Shown here piece by piece: positions 33,225 through 42,500 of a DNA stretch of 64,000 nucleotides (position 1 is its first letter; the number at the start of each line of letters is the position of its first letter). This DNA comes from Citrobacter freundii. Its GTDB lineage: Bacteria > Bacteroidota > Bacteroidia > Chitinophagales > Chitinophagaceae. Below the pieces are notes generated by a model. It ran no database searches and was not told where the DNA came from. It saw only the letters and a program-made list of their open reading frames with translations. The stretch covers positions 21,130 through 85,129 of the forward strand of contig QFQQ01000023.1 in assembly GCA_003243445.1 (NCBI GenBank), in the 5' to 3' direction. A program made the translations under genes and the position numbers.

Positions 33225-34466
33225 CTAAAGTTTGATGAACTTCTTCTTCACCACCGCACCGTCTTCGCGTTTGCCTACGATAAAATACATGCCGGCTCTT
33301 AACCTGCTGATGTCTATTTTTTGCGTTTTTGCTTTTATCGTGTATTGCATGACTGTTAGACCCTGGGCATTGGAAATGGAAATGGTCTTGCCGATCCATA
33401 GCTGGTCATTGCCGAGGTCAAGCGTAATGTCCTGCAGTGCAGGGTTGGGATAAAGCGTTGGTTGCGTCAGTTCCGCCGGGGATGTTGTCGTATCCTGATC
33501 CTGCGGCAGAGGCAATTCCTGGTATAATGCTTCTTTCAGCCCTGTTGATGCAAACAACGAATAACGCAGACCGCCGGGCTGAAGCAAAGCCAGCATGCGT
33601 TGTTTTTGTCCATAAGTGAACATATTAACGCAAGCATCCTGGGTGACATCCATATAGTTCATATACATATCCCCGTTCGGGCTGCTGCCGCAGGAGATCC
33701 TGATGCCGGAAGGACAACCAACGGAGCCTGTAGCTTGCGGGGGCGTATCCGAAACACCGTCATCACCGCAGTACTGATCGCCCCAGATATGTTTAAGTCC
33801 CATCCAGTGCCCGACTTCATGAACAACCGTTTTTCCGAGGGAACCATATGCCAGCACCACGCCATCTTTCGCGGCAACGTCTCCCGGAAAGCTGGAGTAA
33901 CCGGATGCATACCGGAGATTGCAGATCCATATATTAAGATAACTTTTTGCATCCCAGGCATCGTCGCCGGATTGATTGGAGAACTTTATCTTATCGTCTA
34001 CGTCCCATTGACTAACAGAAGAGTATTTCCGTAAAATGCCGTTTGTAGCCCTTCGCTGCGGGTCAGAAATAGCCAGTTGGAACTCTATCTCCACATCGGC
34101 GGATAAAGCAGCAAACCGGGCAGGTGTTTTAATCGTATCTGGATGTGCTTTTCTGAAACAAAGATTGAGGGTCTCGATCATATTCCGGATCGACTGATCG
34201 CTGACATTCTCTCCACTCTTATTATAGACCACGTGGACCACCACAGGAATGATGATGAGCGGATTGCCACGCGACGTGACCTGGACCTGGGGAGAACTAC
34301 CTTCCTGGGCCTTTATAAATTGCTCGACCTGATCGGCAACAGCAGCAAGCCCCGGATTAGCACGCAGTTTTTCCTGCTGATAATCAAAGGAATAGCACGC
34401 CTTTTGCGCCATTACGGAGCTCACTGACACACATAGTGCCAATAACCCCATAAAAAGATTCCGCAT
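33225..34466 (-). CDS. Secreted M43-family zinc metalloprotease with T9SS domain
   Basis: Secreted pappalysin/cytophagalysin-type metallopeptidase of 413 aa. The signal peptide ends SSVMAQ near residue 21. The catalytic site HEVGHWMGLKH is near residues 215-225, followed by a Cys-rich segment DTPPQATGSVGC and the Met-turn in NYMDVTQDACVNMFT. The last 80 residues form a T9SS type A sorting domain (TLYPNPALQDITLDLG, then GMYFIVGKRE and KKFIKL). It is convergent with the M48 gene and a terminator separates them. No chaperone or maturation partner lies next to it. Confidence 0.93.
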   Translation of the reverse strand: MRNLFMGLLALCVSVSSVMAQKACYSFDYQQEKLRANPGLAAVADQVEQFIKAQEGSSPQVQVTSRGNPLIIIPVVVHVVYNKSGENVSDQSIRNMIETLNLCFRKAHPDTIKTPARFAALSADVEIEFQLAISDPQRRATNGILRKYSSVSQWDVDDKIKFSNQSGDDAWDAKSYLNIWICNLRYASGYSSFPGDVAAKDGVVLAYGSLGKTVVHEVGHWMGLKHIWGDQYCGDDGVSDTPPQATGSVGCPSGIRISCGSSPNGDMYMNYMDVTQDACVNMFTYGQKQRMLALLQPGGLRYSLFASTGLKEALYQELPLPQDQDTTTSPAELTQPTLYPNPALQDITLDLGNDQLWIGKTISISNAQGLTVMQYTIKAKTQKIDISRLRAGMYFIVGKREDGAVVKKKFIKL

Positions 34467-34810
34467 GAGTGAACATTAAACCGTTGGCGTATAGCAATAA
34501 GCTAACACCAGCATTCACTGGAATTGGAGAAACAGTAACAAAGGAATCGGGAAATAAGAGGTATTCGAGGGATATGATTTCGAAGGGTTGTAGATTTAGG
34601 TCGTGGACCTGGGTCAAATATATAAACCAAAGTTTGAAGTTTCTAGAAATCGCACCCCGTATTTTTACGTTTTATTGAAGAATTATCTTCTTATAGGGGT
34701 TTATTCTTAGATTTATTTAAGCTGGTTGGATCTTTACGGCAAGTCTTTTTACGATAAAACCCTTTCCTGCCAATGATCCCGGTTGATCTCCCCGATTATT
34801 ATTCAATGTC
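34467..34810. other. Gap upstream of the M43 gene
   Basis: No gene. A short minus-strand frame (34384-34617) overlaps the M43 start and lacks any family feature. The stretch 34490-34800 shows nothing else. Confidence 0.45.
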
Positions 34811-35064
34811 GGACAGAGCCCGCAGATTTCGCAGATTTATCCTCACTATTCATGAAAAATATTTTTACTGCGGGTCCGGATCTCTATTGGATACGCAGAT
34901 TGCGCAGATTAGTTGCTGATAACAGACTGTAATCTGCGTAATCCGCGCATACTGAAACAGAAATTTTCCCTTTATAAAATGATATTTCGATAGCGGGAAA
35001 GACAAATCTGCGAAATCTGCGGGCTCTGTCCGCCGTAGCGAAGCGGAGGAGGGGACCTTACGCC
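34811..35064. repeat. Dispersed palindromic repeat E, copy 2
   Basis: About 254 bp, opening GGACAGAGCCCGCAGATTT and closing with its complement plus CGTAGCGAAGCGGAGGAGG. Inside are AAATCTGCG and TAATCTGCG nonamers and the core shared with copy 1 at 13210. Copy 2 lacks the outer GGCGTAAGG flank on the left but has CCTTACGCC on the right, so its left end is truncated. Confidence 0.85.
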
Positions 35065-35115
35065 ATTCGAGTTCTTTCTCAAAACGGATCTTAATGATTC
35101 AAGCAGAATAGACCT

Positions 35116-35123
35116 TAAATTTG
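35116..35123 (+). promoter_or_regulatory. Bacteroidota -7 box before the glutaminyl cyclase gene
   Basis: TAAATTTG matches TAnnTTTG, 34 nt before the ATG at 35158. No clear -33 TTTG partner is seen. Confidence 0.5.
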
Positions 35124-35157
35124 CCGCGCTGACCACCAGCGAAATTCATTTTATATT

Positions 35158-35964
35158 ATGAAAAGACTTTTTGTTCTCGCGCTTCCCCTTGCTGTTCTGG
35201 CAGCCTGTAACAACAATGACAGTACTTCGGGAAACGTTTCCACCAACTCCTCACCTGCTCCGGACGCTCCAAAATCCATCAGCTACTCTATCCTTAAAAC
35301 CTTTCCGCACGATACCTCATCCTTTACACAGGGATTGGTCGTTTATAACGGAGAGCTTTATGAAGGAACCGGTGAATACGGTCATTCGCGGCTGCTGAAA
35401 ACAGATCTTACCACCGGCAAGATCAAACAGGAAGCGAAACTGGGTGAAAAATTCTTTGGTGAAGGGATCACCATCCTTAATGATACGGTGTATCAACTGA
35501 CCTGGCAGGAAAAAGTGGTCTTTGCCTATACGCTTAAAGACTTTAAAAAAGTAAAAGAGTTTAGGATCGACACACAGGGCTGGGGTATTACCAACAATGG
35601 TAAAGAATTGATCGTAAGTGATGGCAGCAGCAATCTTTATTATTATAGTCCATCAGGATTTCAATTGCTGAATACACAAACCATCACTGAAGGAGGAAGT
35701 CTGTCTTACAATCTCAATGAACTTGAGTTCATTAACGGTTTCATCTATGCCAATCAATGGCAGCAACCTTATATCCTCAAAATAGAACCAGCCAGCGGCA
35801 CTATCGTCGGCAAGGTAGATCTTACCGATATCTGGAACCGTGTAAAAGCCAAAGATCCGCTTGCTGATGTACCGAACGGTATTGCATTCGACAGCTCGTC
35901 GAAGAAGATCTATATTACGGGCAAGAAATGGCCGGAGCTGTATGAGGTGCAGCTTGGAGAATAG
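35158..35964 (+). CDS. Glutaminyl-peptide cyclotransferase lipoprotein
   Basis: Periplasmic lipoprotein that cyclises N-terminal Gln to pyroglutamate, of the plant-type/bacterial glutaminyl cyclase family (five-bladed propeller, 268 aa). The signal peptide MKRLFVLALPLAVLAAC gives lipobox LAAC with Cys at residue 17, followed by an Asn-, Ser- and Pro-rich linker. The family signature FPHDTSSFTQGLVVYNGELYEGTGEYGHS is visible near residues 47-75, and QGWGITNNGKELIVSDGS near 140. In Bacteroidota many exported proteins begin with Gln after signal cleavage (several in this window do), which fits a role in capping them. It is convergent with the methyltransferase gene. Confidence 0.93.
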   Translation: MKRLFVLALPLAVLAACNNNDSTSGNVSTNSSPAPDAPKSISYSILKTFPHDTSSFTQGLVVYNGELYEGTGEYGHSRLLKTDLTTGKIKQEAKLGEKFFGEGITILNDTVYQLTWQEKVVFAYTLKDFKKVKEFRIDTQGWGITNNGKELIVSDGSSNLYYYSPSGFQLLNTQTITEGGSLSYNLNELEFINGFIYANQWQQPYILKIEPASGTIVGKVDLTDIWNRVKAKDPLADVPNGIAFDSSSKKIYITGKKWPELYEVQLGE

Positions 35965-35975
35965 GGAGGAGAGAT

Positions 35976-36142
35976 GGTCGATGATCGATGTTGGATGGTC
36001 GATGATCGAGTCTTCAACCCAACTTTTACTATAAAACCGGGGCCTTACAAATATTGTAAGGCCCCGGTTTTATAATAGACCTACTACTTTAAACTCGACC
36101 ATCGACCATCCGACATCGACCATACAATATCGATCATCGACC
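35976..36142. repeat. Heptamer-word inverted repeat B2 with a 21-bp core hairpin
   Basis: The arms are heptamers of GGTCGAT type (35976-36012 and about 36094-36142). The outer three words are mirrored. The centre is a perfect 21-bp stem, 36030-36050 with 36054-36074 (TATAAAACCGGGGCC and complement), loop ATA. The right arm covers the last 9 bp of the methyltransferase gene. The core is homologous to B3 in inverted orientation. Confidence 0.92.
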
Positions 36143-37039
36143 CTCGCTCTTCCCTATCACATACACCACCGAACTGCACTTCCTCACATCCCCCATTGCT
36201 TTCAGGTTTGACAATAAGCCGTTCCATCCGGCGCCGATCCAGTTGGTGCTGCCGTTCTTGTATTTGCTGCTGAGCAGGGAAATATAGAAGCTGTCGTACC
36301 ACATTGGCTTATGTTGCAGCACAGTCATACCGTTCTTCTGCATCAGCGTTTGCATGGAGGCGGGTGAGAAATGATAAAGATGGCGCGGCACATCAAATGC
36401 CGCCCAGTATTCTTTATAAACACGAGCGTCATTGGACGTATAATTGGGGACGGCAATGAATAGTCTTCCTTTTTCAGTTAAGAGATTGCGCAACTGCTGC
36501 ACATAAGGATGCAGCTCATGTACATGCTCCAGCACATGCCAAAGCGTGATAGCGTCGAAGGACGCGGGCGGCAACCGGTAGAATCGATCGATATCTTCCA
36601 ATTGAACACTATAGTCAGCGGACGCAACCCTGCGCGCATCTTCATCCGGTTCAAGACCCGTCACCTGCCAGCCATGCGTTTTCATTTCGTTTACAAACGC
36701 CCCGGTCCCGCTGCCCACATCCAGCAGGTTCCCCTGTTTCAATCCAGTGGCTGATACGATCAGTTTTCGTTTACCTGCCAGGGTCCTTTTTCTTACCGCA
36801 TGATAAATGCTGTTGACCAGCCCCTTGGAGGTATTGGAATGCGAAATATAATTTTCCGACTTATAATAAGGTCCGATTGAATCGGCATCCGGAACATCCT
36901 GCGTAAATGCCAGCGTACACGCGCGGCAAACCGCTATATCAAACAATTCCCCGCTTACCGTATGATCTTTCGCCTTCCAGACATTTCCAAAATCATCCGC
37001 TGCGCAAACGGGACATTGTGTGTAGTGAGTTTTTGCCAT
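36134..37039 (-). CDS. Class I SAM-dependent methyltransferase with N-terminal zinc ribbon
   Basis: A 301-aa cytoplasmic methyltransferase. It starts at 37039 (MAKTHYTQCPVCAADDFGN), where C-x2-C and a second C-R-A-C-T pair (residue about 43) form a zinc ribbon, as in sugar- or polyketide-type methyltransferases. The SAM motif LLDVGSGTGAFVNEM is near residue 105-119, then VTGLEPDEDARRVA (acidic loop), and HVLEHVHELHPY near 170-181 forms the motif II/post I region. The C-terminal part has a hydrophobic patch that may bind the substrate. It lies between two inverted copies of repeat B (B2 and B3). A -7-like TTATTTTG box is 7 nt before the start. The substrate is not known. Confidence 0.9.
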   Translation of the reverse strand: MAKTHYTQCPVCAADDFGNVWKAKDHTVSGELFDIAVCRACTLAFTQDVPDADSIGPYYKSENYISHSNTSKGLVNSIYHAVRKRTLAGKRKLIVSATGLKQGNLLDVGSGTGAFVNEMKTHGWQVTGLEPDEDARRVASADYSVQLEDIDRFYRLPPASFDAITLWHVLEHVHELHPYVQQLRNLLTEKGRLFIAVPNYTSNDARVYKEYWAAFDVPRHLYHFSPASMQTLMQKNGMTVLQHKPMWYDSFYISLLSSKYKNGSTNWIGAGWNGLLSNLKAMGDVRKCSSVVYVIGKSEGR

Positions 37040-37082
37040 AGGGGCGCAAAATAAGACAATCCACGGCAAAAAGGATGGTCGG

Positions 37083-37255
37083 GGTTCGATGATCGATGGG
37101 CGATGGGCGATGTTGGATGGTCGATGGTCGAACTAAAAGTTGTATGTCTATTATAAAGCCGGGCCTTACAAATATTGTAAGGCCCGGCTTTATAGTAAAT
37201 ATTGGGTTGAAGACTCGACCATCGCGACCATCCAACATCGACCATCGAACATCGC
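37083..37255. repeat. Heptamer-word inverted repeat B3 with a 20-bp core hairpin
   Basis: Words such as GTTCGAT, GATCGAT and GGTCGAT form the left arm (37083-37131) and their complement the right (about 37216-37255). The centre is a perfect 20-bp stem, 37152-37171 with 37175-37194 (TATAAAGCCGGGCC and complement), loop ATA. On the minus strand the GAGTCTTCAACCCAA flank and the hairpin match B2, with A-to-G and T-to-C changes that keep pairing. Confidence 0.92.
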
Positions 37256-37261
37256 ACTCTC

Positions 37262-37906
37262 TCACCTCCCATCACTCTTATACGTCGCCTGCCCTTCCTT
37301 CGCATCCACCTTCTGCTGGCTTCCGGTCTGTGTATTCAATCCGTTCTGCATAAAGTGCCAGACCAGGAATACAACAGCGAGAATGGCTACGATCAATGTA
37401 ATGATCCATTCGTAAGAACGTCTCTTTTCACCGGGATTGAGCATCTCGATCATCTCCTCGGACGTCTTTTCATCCTCTCCTACTCTTACCGTATGAGCCG
37501 CTTTTTCGCGGAGTACTTTGGCGGCGGGGATCGGCTGGCCCGCAGGACTGTCTTTCAACGTGGCCTCAAAGCGGATCTCACCGGCCAGACCTTTTGATAA
37601 TATGCCTACACCATTCCACTCAAACTTTTTACCACTGAATATTTCGTTTTTAAGATTGGACGCAAAACTACCAATACGTTCCACCACATCGATCTCAGAA
37701 ATGTTCAATGCATCTGCCAGCCAGTTTACCTGTTTCACCGGCATTGATTCATTGCCATGATGAAGGGCAACAGTGTATAAGGGTGGATTTATCACCTTAT
37801 TGGCAAAATCCAGATCCGCTGGCTTTCGCTCCAGCTGGAATACGCCCACGCCGGGTATATTCAGCTGGCGGTGTAAAACAAGATATTGATACAGCTCTTT
37901 GTACAT
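37262..37906 (-). CDS. HU-CCDC81-like domain membrane protein
   Basis: A 214-aa protein that starts at 37906 (MYKELYQYLVLHRQLNIPGVGVF) and shows two HU-like repeats over residues 1-110, the arrangement seen in prokaryotic relatives of CCDC81. A hydrophobic segment YEWIITLIVAILAVVFLVW near residue 165 anchors it, and a polar C-terminal tail follows. It has no signal peptide, so it is probably a single-pass protein with the HU-like domains in the cytoplasm. It is the last gene of a three-gene minus-strand unit with a TonB-receptor-like barrel (7 bp upstream) and a large TPR protein. The role is unknown; DNA tethering to the envelope is a possibility. Confidence 0.7.
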   Translation of the reverse strand: MYKELYQYLVLHRQLNIPGVGVFQLERKPADLDFANKVINPPLYTVALHHGNESMPVKQVNWLADALNISEIDVVERIGSFASNLKNEIFSGKKFEWNGVGILSKGLAGEIRFEATLKDSPAGQPIPAAKVLREKAAHTVRVGEDEKTSEEMIEMLNPGEKRRSYEWIITLIVAILAVVFLVWHFMQNGLNTQTGSQQKVDAKEGQATYKSDGR

Positions 37907-37913
37907 GATAGCG

Positions 37914-39572
37914 TTAGTTCTTTTGGTCGAACGAATATATGATACCGCCGACAAAATTAAAGCCGTACCCCATATATTGATTCCAGCGCTGGTATTGTTT
38001 GTTGAAAATATTGTTGAACTGCGTCCAAAGGTTCAGGTTCTTCGTGATCTTGAATTCAAGGCCTGCGTTCAGGTCAAACGCGCCACCAAGTTTTCCATCT
38101 GTGCCATCTTTTTTCAGATAACGCGCCCCGCTCCAGGTGAAAAGATCGCCTTTCAGCCAGAGATCCTTCAGCAGTTGGTAACGCATGGATGTATTGAACT
38201 CCATGGGCAACATGCCCCAGGCTTTCTGCTGACCTCTGATACCGGTATACTGGTTAAATTGAAGGCTCGTGATCACCGAGAATTTCTCCTCCACATTATA
38301 TCCAAGTTCACCGCCAAGGTTCAGTACATTGACGCGGTCAGCATACACTACATTGAATGACTTTCCATCACCCGCCGCGCTTGTATCATTGATAAATAAG
38401 GGCTGATTGTTTAACTTATTGAACGCTACTTTCGCACTATAGGTAAAATGATCACTCAACGATCCTTTAAAGCCCGCATAACGCTCTTCCACCCATGCAT
38501 TTCTCAGTTCTGAAGGCAACCATAACCATGGATTCTGGCCAGCCAGCGACTGATAGCTTGTCTTTTTCAGATAACCCGTCCAGCCGGCCTGGAAGGTGAA
38601 CCGCTGATCTTCGGTTCCCACTTCAGCAAGGATATTTGGGAACATTTTGAATTCACCATTATCCCATGACGGGCGTATACCACCCTGTAAACGCAATGTT
38701 GATGTATGATACAACACTGCGGGAGAGATATACCACATATTGTTATTGATCTTCTCTATATTCTTGTCATTGGGAGAAAGTCTTGTCAGATCAAATGTCA
38801 CACCCAGGTTGATGGATACCTCATCGCCAAAGTTCTTTTGCAATGGCAGATCAAGCACCGCATTGCTTTCATTATTCTTCAATTTATCGTTGAAGAAATT
38901 CAGGGTCAGCGTTGGCGAATAATCAAGACCGAATTCTGTCTGGTTGATATTATGCATATTCAATCTCGCAGAAAGCGTTTGAAAGCTCACACGGATCGAG
39001 TCATTCGGAAAGGACTGCGGCTTGGGTTCATAGCCGTATTTATAGGTCTTATCCTGCTTCATTCCAAGACTTGCATTCCATTCCATATTCTGCGCAGCTT
39101 TGTAATACCCTTTAAGGCTTACATCGGTGCTGCTGAAGTCCTTGAAATCTTCCTTGCCTTGTGAAGAAACGTGTTTGGCATAAATATTCAGTCCTGCATT
39201 GGTGCCATCTCCAAAGGAAAAACCACCCTGCACATAAGGTGTGCGCAGGCTTCCAAAACCGGCTTTGATATAATTGCTGTTGGTGAACTTGCCGATAGAA
39301 TCGATCTGCAAAGCCAACGGTTTTAACGAACCCGGCTGATACGCGAACAACAGATTGGGATTTGGAATATCATACTGCAACCTCGGCTTTGAAGTATCCG
39401 CCGTAGGCGGTGTTGCGTTGAAATTGATCTTTGCAGATGCTTTCAACTCGGGCCTGAAGGCAGACGTGATATCAACTGACTTATTCCTGATTGTATCTTT
39501 TTGCGCTGAAGCAAAGAGTGCTGGCAGCAGCGCATTCACCAATAATATGATCCGGACTTGTTTCATCTTCAT
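37914..39572 (-). CDS. TonB-receptor-like outer-membrane beta-barrel protein
   Basis: A 552-aa exported protein with a signal peptide ending ALFASAQ near residue 24. Most of the rest is outer-membrane strands with alternating pattern (GGIIYSF at the end, INYNVEEKF, LNLWTQFNNIFNKQYQRWNQY), and the final NIFNKQYQRWNQYMGYGF block resembles the ends of TonB-dependent receptors. A short plug-like N-terminal region (KSVDITSAFRPELKASAKI) exists, but no full plug domain or TonB box is visible. It lies between the TPR gene upstream and the HU-like gene downstream with gaps of 14 and 7 bp, so it is likely part of one operon. Confidence 0.8.
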   Translation of the reverse strand: MKMKQVRIILLVNALLPALFASAQKDTIRNKSVDITSAFRPELKASAKINFNATPPTADTSKPRLQYDIPNPNLLFAYQPGSLKPLALQIDSIGKFTNSNYIKAGFGSLRTPYVQGGFSFGDGTNAGLNIYAKHVSSQGKEDFKDFSSTDVSLKGYYKAAQNMEWNASLGMKQDKTYKYGYEPKPQSFPNDSIRVSFQTLSARLNMHNINQTEFGLDYSPTLTLNFFNDKLKNNESNAVLDLPLQKNFGDEVSINLGVTFDLTRLSPNDKNIEKINNNMWYISPAVLYHTSTLRLQGGIRPSWDNGEFKMFPNILAEVGTEDQRFTFQAGWTGYLKKTSYQSLAGQNPWLWLPSELRNAWVEERYAGFKGSLSDHFTYSAKVAFNKLNNQPLFINDTSAAGDGKSFNVVYADRVNVLNLGGELGYNVEEKFSVITSLQFNQYTGIRGQQKAWGMLPMEFNTSMRYQLLKDLWLKGDLFTWSGARYLKKDGTDGKLGGAFDLNAGLEFKITKNLNLWTQFNNIFNKQYQRWNQYMGYGFNFVGGIIYSFDQKN

Positions 39573-39586
39573 TGTTTATTGATTGA

Positions 39587-42500
39587 TCATTGTCCTCCTA
39601 TCTTGCTGTTCTTTCCTTCTTCCGCAATAGCTGCACTCAACTTTGATTGTGCTTCAGCCTTGAGGTTTGGTTCAACAGTATTATCTACCACGCTCTGGAA
39701 AGTGGCTTTCGCGTTGAAATAATCTTTCTGTTTGAAATAAATATCACCCAGCAGGATATATGCTTTCGTGATCCAGAAATCATATGACCCGGATTTGTTG
39801 ATCACTTCAAATGCTGCTTTTTCCGCATCGGTCAGTTTGTTCAGCTGGAACCATCCGTTGGCTACGCCATAACGCGCTTCAGCCGCCAGCGCCGACTTGG
39901 TAAGAGAGATCACAGATTTGAAGCTGGCAATCGCCTGGTCATATTGCTTGTTGATCTCGTACGATTTTGCGATCGCCATGTTGGCAAGCGCTTTATCATC
40001 CGTACTTGCATTTTTTACTGTGGCCAGTTCTTTTGCGTTTGCTGCTGCTTCGGTCCATTTCTGCAACTGATACTGACTGCGGAGCAATCCGCGCATCGCT
40101 TCAAGTCTGTTCTCCTGGCTGGAAGCTTCCTGTGCCAGTTGAGCAAAGTATTTTTCCGCCTGTTCGTAATTTTTCAGTTCGAAGAAATGAATACGGGCGG
40201 CTTCAAGGATTGCGCGCTCTGCATATTTATTAGGTGCGTTGGCGGCAACGGGTTCGTATCCAAGCAAAGCATTCTTCCAATCCTTTTTATCATTGTAGAT
40301 CTCCGCGCGATAGAAATTCGCATCGATCGCATAAGCGCCATTCGGGAATTTGCTCAGGTAATTATTCAGGGCTGTTAATCCCGCAGATGTGTTGCCATTG
40401 CTCAACTGCGCTTCCGCAGCGGTATAAGTAAGCGAATCTTCCGCACTCACACTGATCGGCTTACCGGCCTGACGCATAAAGTTTGCGTAATCATCCGTTT
40501 TGCCATCCTGCACATAGATCGTTTTGACATTTTCCAGCGCATCTTCTGCTTCGGGTGAGTTGGGATATTGGGAAACAAGCGTTTTGTATTGCTGTAATGC
40601 GGCCGTATTATTATTCAGGTTATAATAAGCCGTACCTAATTTCAGGTATGCCTGTGGTTTCAGGCTTGCATTTCCCGTACTCTTGATCACATTGTTCAGG
40701 AAAGGGATCGCTTCGTTGAATTTTTCATCAGACATGTACGTATTCGCAATTTCCATATTCGCGTCTGTGGCCAATGTGGAAGAAGGGAATTTCCTGTTCA
40801 TTGTATTCAGCAGGCTGATCTTCTCTTTCGGGCTTTTTATACCGGCGATCATCGAGCTTTGGAACGTTGCATAATCTTCAGAAGGCCATGAATATTTGAT
40901 CACGTTATCATACATCGCTTTTGCTTTTGTATAATTACGTTCCATATAATAGCAGTCTGCTGTGCGGAGATACGCATCCTGTGTCAGCTGATCCGCACTA
41001 AGTCCTGCATTTTTTGACAGAGGTTCGAAGAAATCGCGCGCAGCGGCATAATTCTCTTTACGCAGGTAGGCATATCCAAGGTTATACCGTGCGTTTGAAA
41101 GATTGGCTTCGCCGCTTGCCGGCGCGCCCCCGCTTACGTAGGCGTTGTAATATTTAATGGCATCGTCTATTTTATTCTGACGATAAGAGATCTCTCCTTT
41201 CCAGAAATTCACCAGAGGCAATACGCTTCCATTGTTCGGATCTTTCAGCGCTTTATCCAGCATGGCATTTGCTTCGGTAAGCTGGCCATCATTCACCAGT
41301 TCTGTAGCACGCCCAAATAAAATACGGGGATAAAGCCGTTTTGCATTCGGCGTAGGATCTTTCATTCCATCGAGCAGGCTGATCGCCTCGCGGTAGTTAT
41401 TGGTATTCGTCAGCACAGCTACCAGCAGATCCTTTGCTTCTGTGATATAAGTTGATTGCGGGTAATCGTTTACAAAGGTTTTGAAACCATTCAGTGCTTC
41501 ATCCTGGAAGCCTAGTTCATAAGAAAGTTTTGCATATTGGAACCTGGAGATCTCCTGTTGCTTCTTATCACTGCTGTTGGATGCGCAGAATAAGAACGCG
41601 TTCCGGGCATTTGTCTTTTGTCCTGTTTTGAGATACGCGTCACCCAGCAGATACATGGCGTGCTGGCTCAGTGTATCCTGCTTTCCGCTGAGTTGTTTGA
41701 ATCCCTCGATCGCTTTTGCCAGTTGATTGACCTGGTAGTAACAATAAGAAAGTTCATACAGGTCTTCCCTGCGCACTTTATCTGATCGTTTCACATAATC
41801 TTCCAGGTAGGGCAGCGCTTTCGCGTATTCCCTTGCTTCGAAGTATGCATGCCCGATCATCTGTTTCATCTCCAGGTCATAGTACTGGGATTGTCCTGTT
41901 TTGATCTTTGACTCAGCATATTTCAGTGCTTCATCTTTTTTTCCTTGTATATAATAAATCTGGGCGATATAATAAGGAACGACTGTAGCATAGTTCTTCT
42001 CATTCTCGACGATCTTGAAGCTTTGCAGTGCCTCTGTATACTGGCGATCACGGAAAGCGAGAAAACCGTAATAATAATTTGCATCGAGATAATTAGGATC
42101 ATCTTTGATGCTGCGGATGGTATTGAAAAGAGGTTTTGCCTGGGCAAATTGCTGAAGAGTGAAATAGGAATATGCCTGATGGAATTTCATCGTGGCAATA
42201 TCCTTATTGCTCAGGTTGGCGATATTGGCCATTTCATAGCGGGAAATAGCTTTCTCGAACTCCTTCCGGCGAAAATAATATTCTCCCAGCTGGTAGTTCA
42301 TCATTTGAACACGTGCGGTGTTCTTTTCCTGATCGATGAACGCTATTGCCTGAGCTTCAGAGCGGCCTTCATCCTGTTTGAGCGCACAGGCGATGGTATA
42401 ATAGCTGATCTCCTGCACCGTCACCGAATGATTGGCGATATCTGTTTCTCTCACCGATTGTTTCAACTCTTTCAGCAACGGATAAGCAAGACTGTATTGC

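Noticed and set aside
36134..37039. Composite transposon formed by B2 and B3 around the methyltransferase
   Set aside because: No transposase or target duplication is visible and similar elements occur in many gaps, so the bracket may be chance. It is kept only as a testable idea in the findings.
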